Shown one piece after another: positions 1 to 6,698 of a DNA stretch of 19,652 nt. Numbering within the stretch: the stretch's first letter is position 1; each line of letters starts with the position of its first letter. A program made the translations under genes and the position numbers. Below the pieces are notes generated by a model. It ran no database searches. It was not told where the DNA came from and was given only the letters and a program-made list of their open reading frames with translations. Where the stretch lies: positions 1 through 19,652 of the forward strand of contig CAZICK010000072.1 in assembly GCA_964537505.1 (NCBI GenBank), in the 5' to 3' direction. The DNA comes from DAINBT01 sp036732785 (GTDB lineage Bacteria > Planctomycetota > Phycisphaerae > Sedimentisphaerales > SM23-30).

Positions 1-126
1 TGAAGAAACCAGTCATTTTTTGGCATATCCATGTACAGATTCTTATGAGGAGCCGCTATTTTTTTACCGTAGTGTACTTGGCCGGAACCTTACGAAACAC
101 TCCAATACCTCTCTTTGTAAAAACTT
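1..126. other. Window edge, no supported gene
   Basis: This stretch lies downstream of the radical SAM gene in that gene's direction. On the minus strand an ATG at 32 opens about ten codons before the window ends, too few to judge. A short open stretch at about 66-100 on the same strand stops in a TAG. I see no terminator hairpin with a T run here. Confidence 0.4.
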
Positions 127-1677
127 CTATACGCGGGCCTCGACATTGTATTCATCCATTGAGTTGGCGGTGAGTTCTTTCATCTGAGGGTGAATTGTTT
201 TTAGCATTTTGCGGAAGTGAAATCCATATATAGAGAAGCGTACCGCCAGCGGCAATCGGCGGGGATTTTTGAGCGACCATAGTATAAGCATCCAATAATG
301 AATTTTGCCCTTCTCTATCATACCAATTCGCCACATTGCTCTGAGAAAAGCCTTAATTCCGGAGTATCGCACTTTTAGCCGTGGCTTGTTACTGAAATTA
401 TAGTTCTCAAGAAAGGTTTTAATGCGTTTGCAATAGTATTTCTGTGAATAGATAGTATTCAACACTTCCTGATATCCGTCCAGAAGTTCGTGAATATCCA
501 TTTTAGGAATAAAGTTCATTGTGCAGTCCATGTTGTCTCCTGTTGGCACTCTTGTCAGTCTGTTTTCACTCATCAGTTTCTTATAAAGTTTTGTTCCACG
601 AGGAGCGTTAAGCAGCCCAACCATTGCAGTGACCACTCCACTGTCTTGAATCAGACTTATCAATTTATTAAATACACCTGGTTTGTCACTATCAAAACCG
701 ACAATAAAACCGGCTTGTACCTGCATACCAAACTGTTGTATCTTTTTGATGGCTGCGACGATATCACGGCCGATATTTTGTTTTTTGTTGCATTCGGCCA
801 GGCTTTCTTCATTGGGGGATTCGATACCGATAAATACGCAATCAAAACCAGCTCTGGTCATCAGTGTCATAAGCTCCTCGTCATCCACCATGTCGATGGA
901 AGCCTGTGTATTGAAGGCAAATGGATGGTTTCTTTTGTCCATCCAGTCGATAATTGCCGGAAGCAATTCATTTTTCAAATGTTGACGTTTTCCTATAAAG
1001 TTATCGTCCACAAAAAAGACATCGCCTCGCCATTTATGAACATAGAGGCTTTCGAGCTCGTTGATTATCTGACTTGTGGTCTTTGTACGCACCTTGTGCC
1101 CCAGGAGAGCTGTAATATCGCAAAAATCACAATTAAACGGACATCCACGGGAGTATTGAATGCCCATCACGGCATATTTTTTCATATTAATTAAATCCCA
1201 CTGAGGGATTGGCGTGTTTTTCAGGTCGGGTTTTTCGTGAGAGGTATAATAGGATTCGGGACATCCTATTTTCAGATCATTTAAAAAAACAGGCAAAGTG
1301 ATTTCCGCTTCTTTCAGTACGAGATGGTCAATATTCAAATAAGCTTCAGGAAATGTGGTAAAAAGCGGGCCTCCGGCAACGATTTTTACTTTCAGCCTCT
1401 TACAACGCTCAATGATATGATCGACAGACTTTTTCTGGATAAACATTGCAGAGATAAATACGTAGTCTGCCCACTTGATGTGCCGGTCACGAAGTTTAGC
1501 CGTGTTCATATCAATCAACTTTTTTTCAAAAGATTCCGGCAGCATTGCTGCAACTGTAAGTAAGCCCAGAGGCGGAAAAATCGCCTTTTTGGAAACAAAC
1601 TTTAGAGCACTTTTTAGACTCCAAAATGTGTTAGGTACTTCCGGATTTACAAGTAAAATTTTCAACTGTTTATTCAT
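127..1677 (-). CDS. B12-binding-domain radical SAM protein (DUF4070-type C-terminus)
   Basis: Probable cobalamin-dependent radical SAM enzyme; the substrate cannot be told. Numbering from ATG 1677 (MNKQLKILLVNPEVP): residues about 1-135 look like a B12-binding Rossmann domain, opening with the KILLVNPE strand. The radical SAM core follows, with the cluster motif CPFNCDFC (Cys 179, 183, 186) preceded by YSRG, and downstream strands such as VFFVDDNF and AGFIVGFDSD. The last roughly 150 residues fit the DUF4070-type tail seen in many proteins of this group. Length, 516 residues, is usual. The frame is open up to a TTG at 1692; ATG 1683 and ATG 1677 are both plausible starts and neither has a strong ribosome binding site. 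Related enzymes methylate or rearrange unactivated carbons (HpnP/HpnR-like and others), but no biosynthetic partners are visible here. Confidence 0.88.
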   Translation of the reverse strand: MNKQLKILLVNPEVPNTFWSLKSALKFVSKKAIFPPLGLLTVAAMLPESFEKKLIDMNTAKLRDRHIKWADYVFISAMFIQKKSVDHIIERCKRLKVKIVAGGPLFTTFPEAYLNIDHLVLKEAEITLPVFLNDLKIGCPESYYTSHEKPDLKNTPIPQWDLINMKKYAVMGIQYSRGCPFNCDFCDITALLGHKVRTKTTSQIINELESLYVHKWRGDVFFVDDNFIGKRQHLKNELLPAIIDWMDKRNHPFAFNTQASIDMVDDEELMTLMTRAGFDCVFIGIESPNEESLAECNKKQNIGRDIVAAIKKIQQFGMQVQAGFIVGFDSDKPGVFNKLISLIQDSGVVTAMVGLLNAPRGTKLYKKLMSENRLTRVPTGDNMDCTMNFIPKMDIHELLDGYQEVLNTIYSQKYYCKRIKTFLENYNFSNKPRLKVRYSGIKAFLRAMWRIGMIEKGKIHYWMLILWSLKNPRRLPLAVRFSIYGFHFRKMLKTIHPQMKELTANSMDEYNVEARV

Positions 1678-1746
1678 ATCCATACTCAACAAAAAATAAA
1701 GAAATTACTTTTGCCGCATCTTACTTTTGTATTGGATCTACTTCTA

Positions 1747-2664
1747 CTACCTTGCTTTCCTTATATTTGTAGCTTTCGGGAAGGTGAATGCAAGCTTTTT
1801 CTGAAGTAATGCATCTCCAAACTCAAGCATCGTAGTATTGCCATGTTTATCTACCTTCGGGGGGTTTATGAAAAGATTGGCTATTACCGCCTTGAGGCCG
1901 CTGAAAAAACCTTCAGACTCCGCTGTATCACTGATAGACGCCACTTTTATTCCCATCTTTGGTGTCTGCTCAGTCTTCTTGAAAGTAAGTGTATTTACCC
2001 GAGCAACTACCTCGTTCGAGCGGTTTTCGTATTTATACTCCCCATCTTTCGGTTTAACATCATAAAGACCAATGGTTACAGGGCTTTTATGGCCTCTTGC
2101 GTTGAACGTTAGATCCACCTCGGTAATGGTCCGGATAGAGTCGGTTATCGTGCCTTTAACCTCAATTACACCGTAACCCTCTCCGTCAAACTTGATATAA
2201 TCAAGCATATTTGTCAGCGTCTGGCCTTTTTTAAATTCATCAGTATGTGCCGCTATCATCTCGGCTGGGTCAAATGTGTTCCTATGAAAACCACATCCCA
2301 ATACTTCAAATTTACAGATCACATGAAAAGATTTTGAGTCAACTATTATCTTATGTGAGATTATACCTACCTGCTGCTCATTATTAACACTTGATATATT
2401 ATCAACAAATGTCGGAGCTATCAACGGAACAAAATACATAAAAGAGGCTATAGGGTTTTTTACAAATTTCCCTTTACTATAACTCATTATCATAGTGGGT
2501 CCGTTGCTGTCCGTTTCGCTGATTTGCCGCGGCTCGTTCTTAGCTGGATTTCTCGTCGGAGCGGCGTACCCGCCGCAAACTAACGAGGCGATGCAAACCC
2601 CCAGCAGCAAGACAAACTGGTAGGTCCACAAATACAATCGCACGGTTGGCATCACCTTGATCAT
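1747..2664 (-). CDS. Secreted or membrane-anchored protein of unknown function
   Basis: A 305-residue protein I do not recognise. Residues about 9-34 (YLWTYQFVLLLGVCIASLVCGGYAAP) form a hydrophobic segment ending in a small-residue motif, a credible signal peptide or anchor. The mature part is mixed polar sequence with two close cysteines (VICKFEVLGCGF) and beta-strand-like stretches, consistent with an exported soluble or surface domain. The start is uncertain. ATG 2664 has no good ribosome binding site. The strong site GGGGGAAAAG sits before an ATG at 2680 that is in a different frame. An in-frame ATG at 2652 is preceded directly by AAGGTG. Either translation begins at 2664 or 2652, or a small indel separates the true start from the body. 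It is 69 bases upstream of the radical SAM frame, same strand. Confidence 0.6.
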   Translation of the reverse strand: MIKVMPTVRLYLWTYQFVLLLGVCIASLVCGGYAAPTRNPAKNEPRQISETDSNGPTMIMSYSKGKFVKNPIASFMYFVPLIAPTFVDNISSVNNEQQVGIISHKIIVDSKSFHVICKFEVLGCGFHRNTFDPAEMIAAHTDEFKKGQTLTNMLDYIKFDGEGYGVIEVKGTITDSIRTITEVDLTFNARGHKSPVTIGLYDVKPKDGEYKYENRSNEVVARVNTLTFKKTEQTPKMGIKVASISDTAESEGFFSGLKAVIANLFINPPKVDKHGNTTMLEFGDALLQKKLAFTFPKATNIRKAR

Positions 2665-2733
2665 AAATTGCAGTTTTCATCTTTTCCCCCTTTTCCTAAA
2701 AACAGACATGTTAACACAATGCATGGGCTATTT

Positions 2734-2874
2734 CTAGTCGCTGCCCTGCATTTTCTCGCCCGCCCTTTCAACGTCCTTGCCTGCGCCCCTCCAGGCGTTG
2801 CAGCCGGTCAGAAAAAACGCGGACGTTAGCAACATCAGCAGTGTTACCGCCACAACGATAATTCGCATTTTCAT
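2734..2874 (-). CDS. ecnA/ecnB-like: Entericidin A/B family lipoprotein
   Basis: A 46-residue lipoprotein that closely fits the entericidin family. It has a short basic start (MKMRII), a hydrophobic segment, the lipobox LTGC with the lipidated Cys at 25, then the family-typical tail NAWRGAGKDVERAGEKMQGS. Entericidins are tiny membrane lipoproteins, first described as a toxin/antidote pair in enterobacteria (EcnB linked to stationary-phase lysis); in most bacteria a single copy occurs and its role is not settled. Start ATG 2874 has a clear ribosome binding site, AAAGGAGA. Only one member is intact here; a fossil of a second start lies at 8224-8250. It is the last gene of module A. Confidence 0.9.
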   Translation of the reverse strand: MKMRIIVVAVTLLMLLTSAFFLTGCNAWRGAGKDVERAGEKMQGSD

Positions 2875-2980
2875 GTTAAATCTCCTTTAATTAACGTTAT
2901 AATTATAAATTCGTTTTAGTTTCACACATATGCTTTACCGATTGTCAAACATACTCTCATTCTAACAAACAAATGGGATT

Positions 2981-3391
2981 TTATGGAGATAAAACCTTCA
3001 CGTAGAATACCGTCGAGGTCGGCTCCCCGGTTTCCGGCTTACCCTTCACATAGACTATATACTCACCGATTGACGCATCCTCTGGCACTGTAATCCGGAT
3101 CTGTACCTCCGGCTTGTCGCTCGATTTAATCAGAACGCTGGTCGGTTCGACGCTGATGCCCTTGGGCGATCGGATTTGCAGCTTCACATCCTGCTTAAAA
3201 TAATCGCCTCTCTCCAGCGAGACGGTAACGCTTTGGACTTCACCCTGTTTGATCTCCGTCGGGAAGGTTGGGACAACAATCTTGAATCCTACGTCTTTGG
3301 TCATACCACCGCCTCGTGGGCTGCTGCTCGATTGACAGCCGTACGTGGCCGCCAGTGCTAACATTAGCACAATTGTAATTACATTTTTCAT
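2981..3391 (-). CDS. Small lipoprotein with an Ig-like beta domain
   Basis: A 136-residue protein with a lipoprotein signal (lipobox ATYGC, Cys 19), a Ser/Gly linker (QSSSSPRGGG), and one beta-rich domain. The strand pattern VTVSLERG, VKLQIRSPKGISVEPT, VQIRITVPEDASIGEYIVYVKG is what NPCBM-associated or COG1470-type Ig-like domains look like, such as those in archaeal and planctomycete surface proteins. The likely place is the periplasmic face of a membrane; no catalytic residues are evident. Start ATG 3391 follows AGGAAA within a leader that is repeated elsewhere in the window (TATTGTATGACTCC type). Family naming is by strand pattern only. Confidence 0.75.
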   Translation of the reverse strand: MKNVITIVLMLALAATYGCQSSSSPRGGGMTKDVGFKIVVPTFPTEIKQGEVQSVTVSLERGDYFKQDVKLQIRSPKGISVEPTSVLIKSSDKPEVQIRITVPEDASIGEYIVYVKGKPETGEPTSTVFYVKVLSP

Positions 3392-3399
3392 CTTTGTTT

Positions 3400-3431
3400 C
3401 CTTTCTTAAATAAACTTGGAGTCATACAATA
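3400..3431 (-). repeat. Shared leader, TATTGTATGACTCC type, copy 1
   Basis: Read on the minus strand this leader runs TATTGTATGACTCC, an A/T-rich spacer, then ATTTAAGAAAGG, and ends in the ribosome binding site of the lipoprotein gene. The same layout precedes two PEP-CTERM-like genes (7452-7484, 8182-8223) and the entericidin fossil (8259-8290). TATTGT could be a -10 hexamer, but no matching -35 at 17 bases is conserved, so its role is unproven. Confidence 0.6.
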
Positions 3432-3467
3432 CTTTTTAATGTTACAAATGTTTTTCAATCTCAGCCT

Positions 3468-3677
3468 TCAGGCTCCTTTATGTTGACTACGCAACAGACC
3501 AGCCAACCCGATAATAATGGCAATAATTCCACCAATCAGCAGCCATATCGTCTTGTCGGTAGGTGAGCCGGTGAAGAAGCGTGAAACATCAGAACTGAAT
3601 GAATCTGATGCGGAAAAACCATATATCGCAAGAACGATACCAACGGCAAGAATTGCCACTGAGATCAGTTTATTCAT
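3468..3677 (-). CDS. DUF3185-family small membrane protein, copy A
   Basis: A 69-residue protein with two predicted TM helices: residues about 4-20 (ISVAILAVGIVLAIYGF) and 48-62 (IWLLIGGIIAIIIGLAGLL). Between them is the loop SASDSFSSDVSRFFTGSPTDKT, and the end is basic (RSQHKGA). This matches DUF3185, a family of small inner-membrane proteins of unknown function. ATG 3677 was chosen over upstream codons because AAGGAG sits at good distance and because copy B (8327-8536) agrees from this point. The two copies differ only at residues 4, 7, 8 and 10; the last roughly 170 bases of coding sequence and the region just downstream are identical. That implies a recent duplication or gene conversion. 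Confidence 0.88.
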   Translation of the reverse strand: MNKLISVAILAVGIVLAIYGFSASDSFSSDVSRFFTGSPTDKTIWLLIGGIIAIIIGLAGLLRSQHKGA

Positions 3678-3697
3678 TGAATTCTCCTTCAAATTTT
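3678..3697. repeat. 20-bp direct repeat, left copy (flanks the LEA-like gene)
   Basis: The sequence TGAATTCTCCTTCAAATTTT recurs with one mismatch at 4442-4461, bracketing the LEA-like lipoprotein gene. Module B has a single copy at 8537-8556 and no LEA-like gene. The left copy contains the ribosome binding site of the DUF3185 gene. Confidence 0.85.
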
Positions 3698-3739
3698 GAT
3701 TTTTCCGCCGTAATGCTGCGAGTAGTAGCGTCACTGGGC

Positions 3740-4351
3740 CTACTTGCTGCCGAACTTAGCGGCCGTATCATCATAGAGCTTCTGCGCTTTATCCATAGCG
3801 ACATCGAGCGCAGGCTTGACATTCTTCTGCCAAGCGTCGACGCTGGCATCCTTTGCCTCGATGAGCTTTATTTTGGCCTCGTCGAGGGTCTTGGCCATCT
3901 GATCCTTGGCCTTCTGTAACTCGGCCTTGGCCTCGTCGGTGGCCGGCGCGGCCTTTTCCTGCAGTTCCTGCCACTTTTTATCGAGAAGGTCTATCTTTTC
4001 CTGCGCGGCATTGACCGCCTCGTCCTTCGTCTGGGTCAGGTAATCGTTCGTTGCCTCCGCGGCATTGACCGCCTCGTCCTTCGTCTGGGTCAGGTAATCG
4101 TTTGTTGCCTCCGCGGCATTGCCAACGGCCTTGCCGGTTGCCTTGGCAGCATTACCAACAGCCTTGCCGGTTGCCTTGGCAGCATTACCAACAGCCTTGC
4201 CGGTTGCCTCTGCGGCATTACCAACAGCATTGCCAGTGGCCTTGGCAGCATCGTTAGCTGTTTCTCCAGTCTTCTTCTTGCACCCCGTCGTGCTGAGGAT
4301 GGATAACGCCATTACGATGACTAACGCAATCAATGTTAATGTTTTGCTCAT
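3740..4351 (-). CDS. LEA-like repeat lipoprotein
   Basis: A 203-residue lipoprotein: signal with lipobox STTGC (Cys 24), then KKKTGETANDAAK and an almost wholly helical, Ala/Lys/Glu-rich body. Four 11-residue repeats of the type AKATGKAVGNA are followed by two 18-residue repeats (NDYLTQTKDEAVNAAEAT) and a coiled-coil-like tail. The 11-mer period is the signature of group 3 LEA and apolipoprotein-like amphipathic helices, which in known LEA proteins stabilise membranes or proteins during desiccation, freezing or osmotic stress. A role shielding the inner face of the outer envelope is inference. ATG 4351 has AGGAGC upstream. The gene is bounded by 20-bp direct repeats and has no counterpart in module B, so it was inserted in one copy or lost from the other. 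Confidence 0.82.
   Translation of the reverse strand: MSKTLTLIALVIVMALSILSTTGCKKKTGETANDAAKATGNAVGNAAEATGKAVGNAAKATGKAVGNAAKATGKAVGNAAEATNDYLTQTKDEAVNAAEATNDYLTQTKDEAVNAAQEKIDLLDKKWQELQEKAAPATDEAKAELQKAKDQMAKTLDEAKIKLIEAKDASVDAWQKNVKPALDVAMDKAQKLYDDTAAKFGSK
4008..4115. repeat. Two tandem 54-bp units inside the LEA-like gene
   Basis: The units begin at 4008 and 4062 (GCATTGACCGCCTCGTCC...) and encode an 18-residue repeat. They differ by very few bases, so copy number probably changes by slippage or unequal exchange while staying in frame. Confidence 0.9.
4116..4247. repeat. Four tandem 33-bp units inside the LEA-like gene
   Basis: Units begin at 4116, 4149, 4182 and 4215, with a further degenerate start at 4248. 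Each encodes an 11-residue helical repeat (AKATGKAVGNA type). The two middle units are nearly identical at the DNA level, suggesting recent expansion. Confidence 0.9.
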
Positions 4352-4441
4352 ATGCTTGCTCCTAATTAAAGTTAATGTCTATGTCAGCGGGCGACTACAT
4401 TAGCCGTCTGCCGCGTACCAGTGAAATTACAAACAACACAA

Positions 4442-4461
4442 TGAATTCTTCTTCAAATTTT
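4442..4461. repeat. 20-bp direct repeat, right copy (flanks the LEA-like gene)
   Basis: TGAATTCTTCTTCAAATTTT matches 3678-3697 at 19 of 20 positions. Here it lies in non-coding DNA just downstream of the lmo0937-type gene, where it has no obvious job of its own. Confidence 0.85.
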
Positions 4462-4481
4462 TATGTCTAACTCACGCAAGG

Positions 4482-4631
4482 TCACATGGCTCTTCGTCCA
4501 CTGAGGATTCTAAGCAAGACAACCACGACGGCGATTACCAGAAGAACGTGAATGAAACCGCCCATGGTGTAGGAACTTACTAACCCTAAGAGCCACAATA
4601 TAAGCAAAACAACAGCGATAATGTAAAGCAT
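4482..4631 (-). CDS. lmo0937-family (DUF5670-type) membrane peptide, copy A
   Basis: A 49-residue hydrophobic peptide: MLYIIAVVLLILWLLGLVSS, then YTMGGFIHVLLVIAVVVVLL and a basic tail RILSGRRAM. This is the near-exact pattern of the lmo0937 family: two short TM helices joined by a turn with a conserved GGFIH. The function is unknown; such genes are often found with other small envelope-stress proteins. ATG 4631 is preceded by AAAGGTAGG. Copy B at 8577-8726 is nearly identical. It sits between the SYLF lipoprotein gene upstream and the LEA-like gene downstream, all on the same strand. Confidence 0.9.
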   Translation of the reverse strand: MLYIIAVVLLILWLLGLVSSYTMGGFIHVLLVIAVVVVLLRILSGRRAM

Positions 4632-4652
4632 AACAATCCTACCTTTCTTTTT

Positions 4653-4706
4653 TGGGGTCTAGCGTCCACCGCACACGGCTAAAAGCTACCTGACGGGCCA
4701 AACCCA
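4653..4706 (-). promoter_or_regulatory. Structured leader, nested-hairpin type, copy 1 (divergent)
   Basis: This element precedes the lmo0937-type gene and aligns with the leaders at 5484-5536 and 8749-8800. The outer arms TGGG and CCCA are kept, and CCAAACCCACAT is shared with the 5484 copy, but the inner hairpin has diverged. It is the weakest of the three copies. Confidence 0.5.
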
Positions 4707-4736
4707 CATAATCATTTTTTATACCTCAATATAACC

Positions 4737-4859
4737 TTACAACGCCTTAATGTAAGCCGACAATATCATGATGGAAAGCTTATTTATTGCTATAACACGA
4801 TATTCAAGTTCCGCATCTTTCGACTGTTCAACCAAAGTTGATTCTGTCTCAATTGCCAT
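4737..4859 (-). CDS. Possible 40-residue ORF
   Basis: An ATG at 4859 opens a 40-codon frame whose first half is acidic (MAIETESTLVEQSKDAELEY) and whose end is more hydrophobic (INKLSIMILSAYIKAL), so it could be a small amphipathic peptide. The only upstream purine match is GGATG. No family is recognised, and chance is a real alternative in this roughly 200-base gap downstream of the SYLF gene. Confidence 0.25.
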   Translation of the reverse strand: MAIETESTLVEQSKDAELEYRVIAINKLSIMILSAYIKAL

Positions 4860-4907
4860 TGCGACATCCAGCCGTAGCGATTTTATTATACGAGTTTTAC
4901 CGATCGG

Positions 4908-5462
4908 TCACTTGACCTGGTAGCTGAACTTTTGTCCGCCTACAGAAGCCTCGAACATCAGGCCTGCCTCGTCCATAGTGAAAACCGCCACACCGTTTGT
5001 GAACTTGGCATTAGCGCCGGCACCCGATTTGATCGCCACGGCTGTGGCTTGGGCGTCGAAGCGGAAGTTGCCCTGCTTGAAGTTCTCAACGTTTTGCCTG
5101 GTTTCAAAGCAGAGGATCTCGGTATAGGACTGCCCGCCGAGCTGGAAACCGATCGATCCTTGGGTCAGATCGCAATAGCCAACGGCGTTGCCATGCTCAT
5201 AGAGCACGCCCTTGCCGTACGCCCCGCCGATCCCCACGGCAGCCTTACCAACCGAAGGGAAGACAGCGTAGCCTGCGGCTGTGTCGAATATGTTGACTAG
5301 GGATGGGTCATTCCTTTGCGCCTTGGCCAAAGCCACGGCGGCCTCATGCTCGATGTCAGCCTTGCCTTGCACCGAAGGGGGCGCCGTCGCACAACCGGTC
5401 ATCACTTGGAAACCGATCACACCGAGCACCAGAAGCGATACTGTCATGTGGTATTTTTTCAT
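4908..5462 (-). CDS. SYLF (Ysc84-type) domain lipoprotein
   Basis: A 184-residue protein with lipoprotein signal (lipobox VMTGC, Cys 24) and a SYLF domain from about residue 55. Visible family features are NIFDTAAGYAVFPSVGKAAVGIGGAYGKG near the start of the domain, the central TQGSIGFQLGGQSYTEILCF, and the closing AGLMFEASVGGQKFSY. SYLF domains bind lipids in yeast Ysc84; bacterial lipoprotein versions are common and often stress-linked, but their role is unsettled. ATG 5462 has AAGGAAAGGAC just upstream. The leader before it (5484-5536) forms a nested hairpin repeated elsewhere. Module B has no SYLF gene. Confidence 0.9.
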   Translation of the reverse strand: MKKYHMTVSLLVLGVIGFQVMTGCATAPPSVQGKADIEHEAAVALAKAQRNDPSLVNIFDTAAGYAVFPSVGKAAVGIGGAYGKGVLYEHGNAVGYCDLTQGSIGFQLGGQSYTEILCFETRQNVENFKQGNFRFDAQATAVAIKSGAGANAKFTNGVAVFTMDEAGLMFEASVGGQKFSYQVK

Positions 5463-5483
5463 AATTTTGTCCTTTCCTTTCTT

Positions 5484-5536
5484 GTGGGTTTAGTATCAGA
5501 TATAGACAGCCACGCTGTCCAACGGACCAAACCCAC
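5484..5536 (-). promoter_or_regulatory. Structured leader, nested-hairpin type, copy 2 (best formed)
   Basis: The outer arms GTGGGTTT (5484-5491) and AAACCCAC (5529-5536) are perfectly complementary. Inside them GACAGC (5505-5510), loop CAC and GCTGTC (5514-5519) form a 6-bp hairpin. The element lies in the 5' untranslated region of the SYLF gene, ending a few bases before its ribosome binding site. No T run follows, so it is not a usual intrinsic terminator. It may be a leader RNA structure or a protein-binding DNA site. Confidence 0.65.
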
Positions 5537-5573
5537 ATACTCATTTTCTATGCCAACTCGAAACAATTTTTCA

Positions 5574-5588
5574 AAGCCTCAACGGCTT
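5574..5588 (-). terminator. Weak hairpin after the channel-tail ORF
   Basis: AAGCC and GGCTT pair across a 5-base loop, followed on the minus strand by TGAAAAATTGTTT. The stem is short and the T tract poor. It could end transcription of the small ORF 5598-5696 and of the upstream ice-binding-like gene. Confidence 0.3.
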
Positions 5589-5597
5589 AACTTTTTG

Positions 5598-5696
5598 TTA
5601 ATCCTGTTTCTCAGAGCGTTTTTGCTTTAATTCATCGAGATACCTTGCCGCTGCATGTTTACCGCCTAATCTTTGAGGATCAGTTACTAAATCCAT
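5598..5696 (-). pseudogene. Remnant of a channel-protein C-terminus (32 codons)
   Basis: The frame reads MDLVTDPQRLGGKHAAARYL then DELKQKRSEKQD. From GGK onward it matches the last residues of the intact membrane channel protein at 9082-9819 (GGKDAAARYLEELKQKRSGK), and the DNA match over 5610-5672 is also clear. The rest of the channel gene is absent. An ATG at 5696 lies 7 bases after the stop of the ice-binding-like gene, so the fragment could still be translated as a small cytosolic tail peptide. The simplest reading is a duplication scar marking the upstream edge of module A. Confidence 0.7.
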
Positions 5697-5703
5697 TGTC
5701 AGC

Positions 5704-6639
5704 CTACTTCAAAATTAACGTCCTTTTTCCAAAAACAGACAAACTCGCGATCCCGATGGTAACAAGTAAAAATGCGCCAGGCGCTGGGATAACCGTGGGA
5801 TTGATGGGCATAAGCTTGCCGCTTCTTTCATCAAACTCAAGTCCACCGCTGAAGCCTGGGCCAAGGTTGGGGTAGGGGCAGACGTTGCTGATGATGTTGG
5901 TATCCAATGTTACTGCACCAGTTTGCGCCAAGGCTCTACCGTTGTCAATTGTTGCGCCAGTATTCAGTGTAATGCTTGTGAGTGCAAGGATATTTCCTTC
6001 GAACGCGGTGGTGGTACCGAGAGTCGCGGATTCTCCGACCACCCAGAACACACCGACATCGAAGCCGTTATTTGAACCGGCATTAATCAACTCTACAGAC
6101 GATGCACTGGCGGTCGTGAGCGAACTGCCTATGTTGAAAACCCAGTACGCACCGTTGGCGCCCCCGGCGTCAAGTTGGAGTTTTCCTGTCAACTGAGCCG
6201 ACGAAGAAAAAGAATAGACGCCCGGACTGAGCGTGGGTACTGTACCCCCGTCACCCAGAACCAGGCCACTCTTATCTTCTGCGGTCCCATAGGATGACAG
6301 GGCAGTATACGCAGTGATGAGATCATTCCGGGCCTGCAGTGCGACTCCCTCACCTCCGTATATCGCGGCTGGCGAGTTTACGATGCCTCCAGTACCGGTG
6401 AAGGAACCTGGGCCATAGAACGTGTTAGCAGGAAATGGAGTAAAGCCAACGATTGCGTTAGCCCCGACTTGCCAGTTCCCCAGATTTCCGGTGATGACGG
6501 TCGAGCCGGTACTGCTCACTCCCGTGTGCCCCAAGACCGCGAAGTCCTGCGCCGTACCCAGCACAGATGGTCCGGCTTCAGCCCTGATACCGGCACAGGC
6601 CATGATGACCGCGAGTACTAAAAACCAGTATTTTTTCAT
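5704..6639 (-). CDS. DUF3494 ice-binding-like protein with PEP-CTERM-like tail
   Basis: A 311-residue exported protein. It has a signal peptide of about 22 residues (MKKYWFLVLAVIMACAGIRAEA). A DUF3494-type domain follows: LGTAQDFAVLGHTGVSSTGSTVI opening, the segment LSPGVYSFSSSAQLTGKLQLD, and AYWVFNIGSSLTT, all typical of the beta-helical ice-binding fold. The C-terminus has VIPAPGAFLLVTIGIASLSVFGKR, a PEP-CTERM-like sorting tail. In several characterised members the family binds ice or inhibits its recrystallisation, but many members in non-cold organisms are probably adhesins or surface proteins. It is expected to be carried to the surface by an exosortase system not encoded here. ATG 6639 follows AAAGGAA. 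Confidence 0.9.
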   Translation of the reverse strand: MKKYWFLVLAVIMACAGIRAEAGPSVLGTAQDFAVLGHTGVSSTGSTVITGNLGNWQVGANAIVGFTPFPANTFYGPGSFTGTGGIVNSPAAIYGGEGVALQARNDLITAYTALSSYGTAEDKSGLVLGDGGTVPTLSPGVYSFSSSAQLTGKLQLDAGGANGAYWVFNIGSSLTTASASSVELINAGSNNGFDVGVFWVVGESATLGTTTAFEGNILALTSITLNTGATIDNGRALAQTGAVTLDTNIISNVCPYPNLGPGFSGGLEFDERSGKLMPINPTVIPAPGAFLLVTIGIASLSVFGKRTLILK

Positions 6640-6698
6640 TTTACTTTTTCCTTTATTTTATTAATATTCTAAGTTTTTAATAATAGTTCCAACATCTT

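Noticed and set aside
490..1194. Long open frame (234 codons) on the plus strand
   Set aside because: It lies fully antisense to the radical SAM gene, has no ribosome binding site, and its translation is Cys/His-rich with no domain; a shadow of the real gene.
4008..4247. Regular tandem repeats as a possible CRISPR array
   Set aside because: Units adjoin without spacers and encode in-frame protein repeats.
3599..4403. Plus-strand open frames over the LEA-like gene, with repeats such as LPTALPVALAA
   Set aside because: The repetitive reading comes from the tandem DNA repeats of the minus-strand gene; the minus frame has the lipobox and ribosome binding site.
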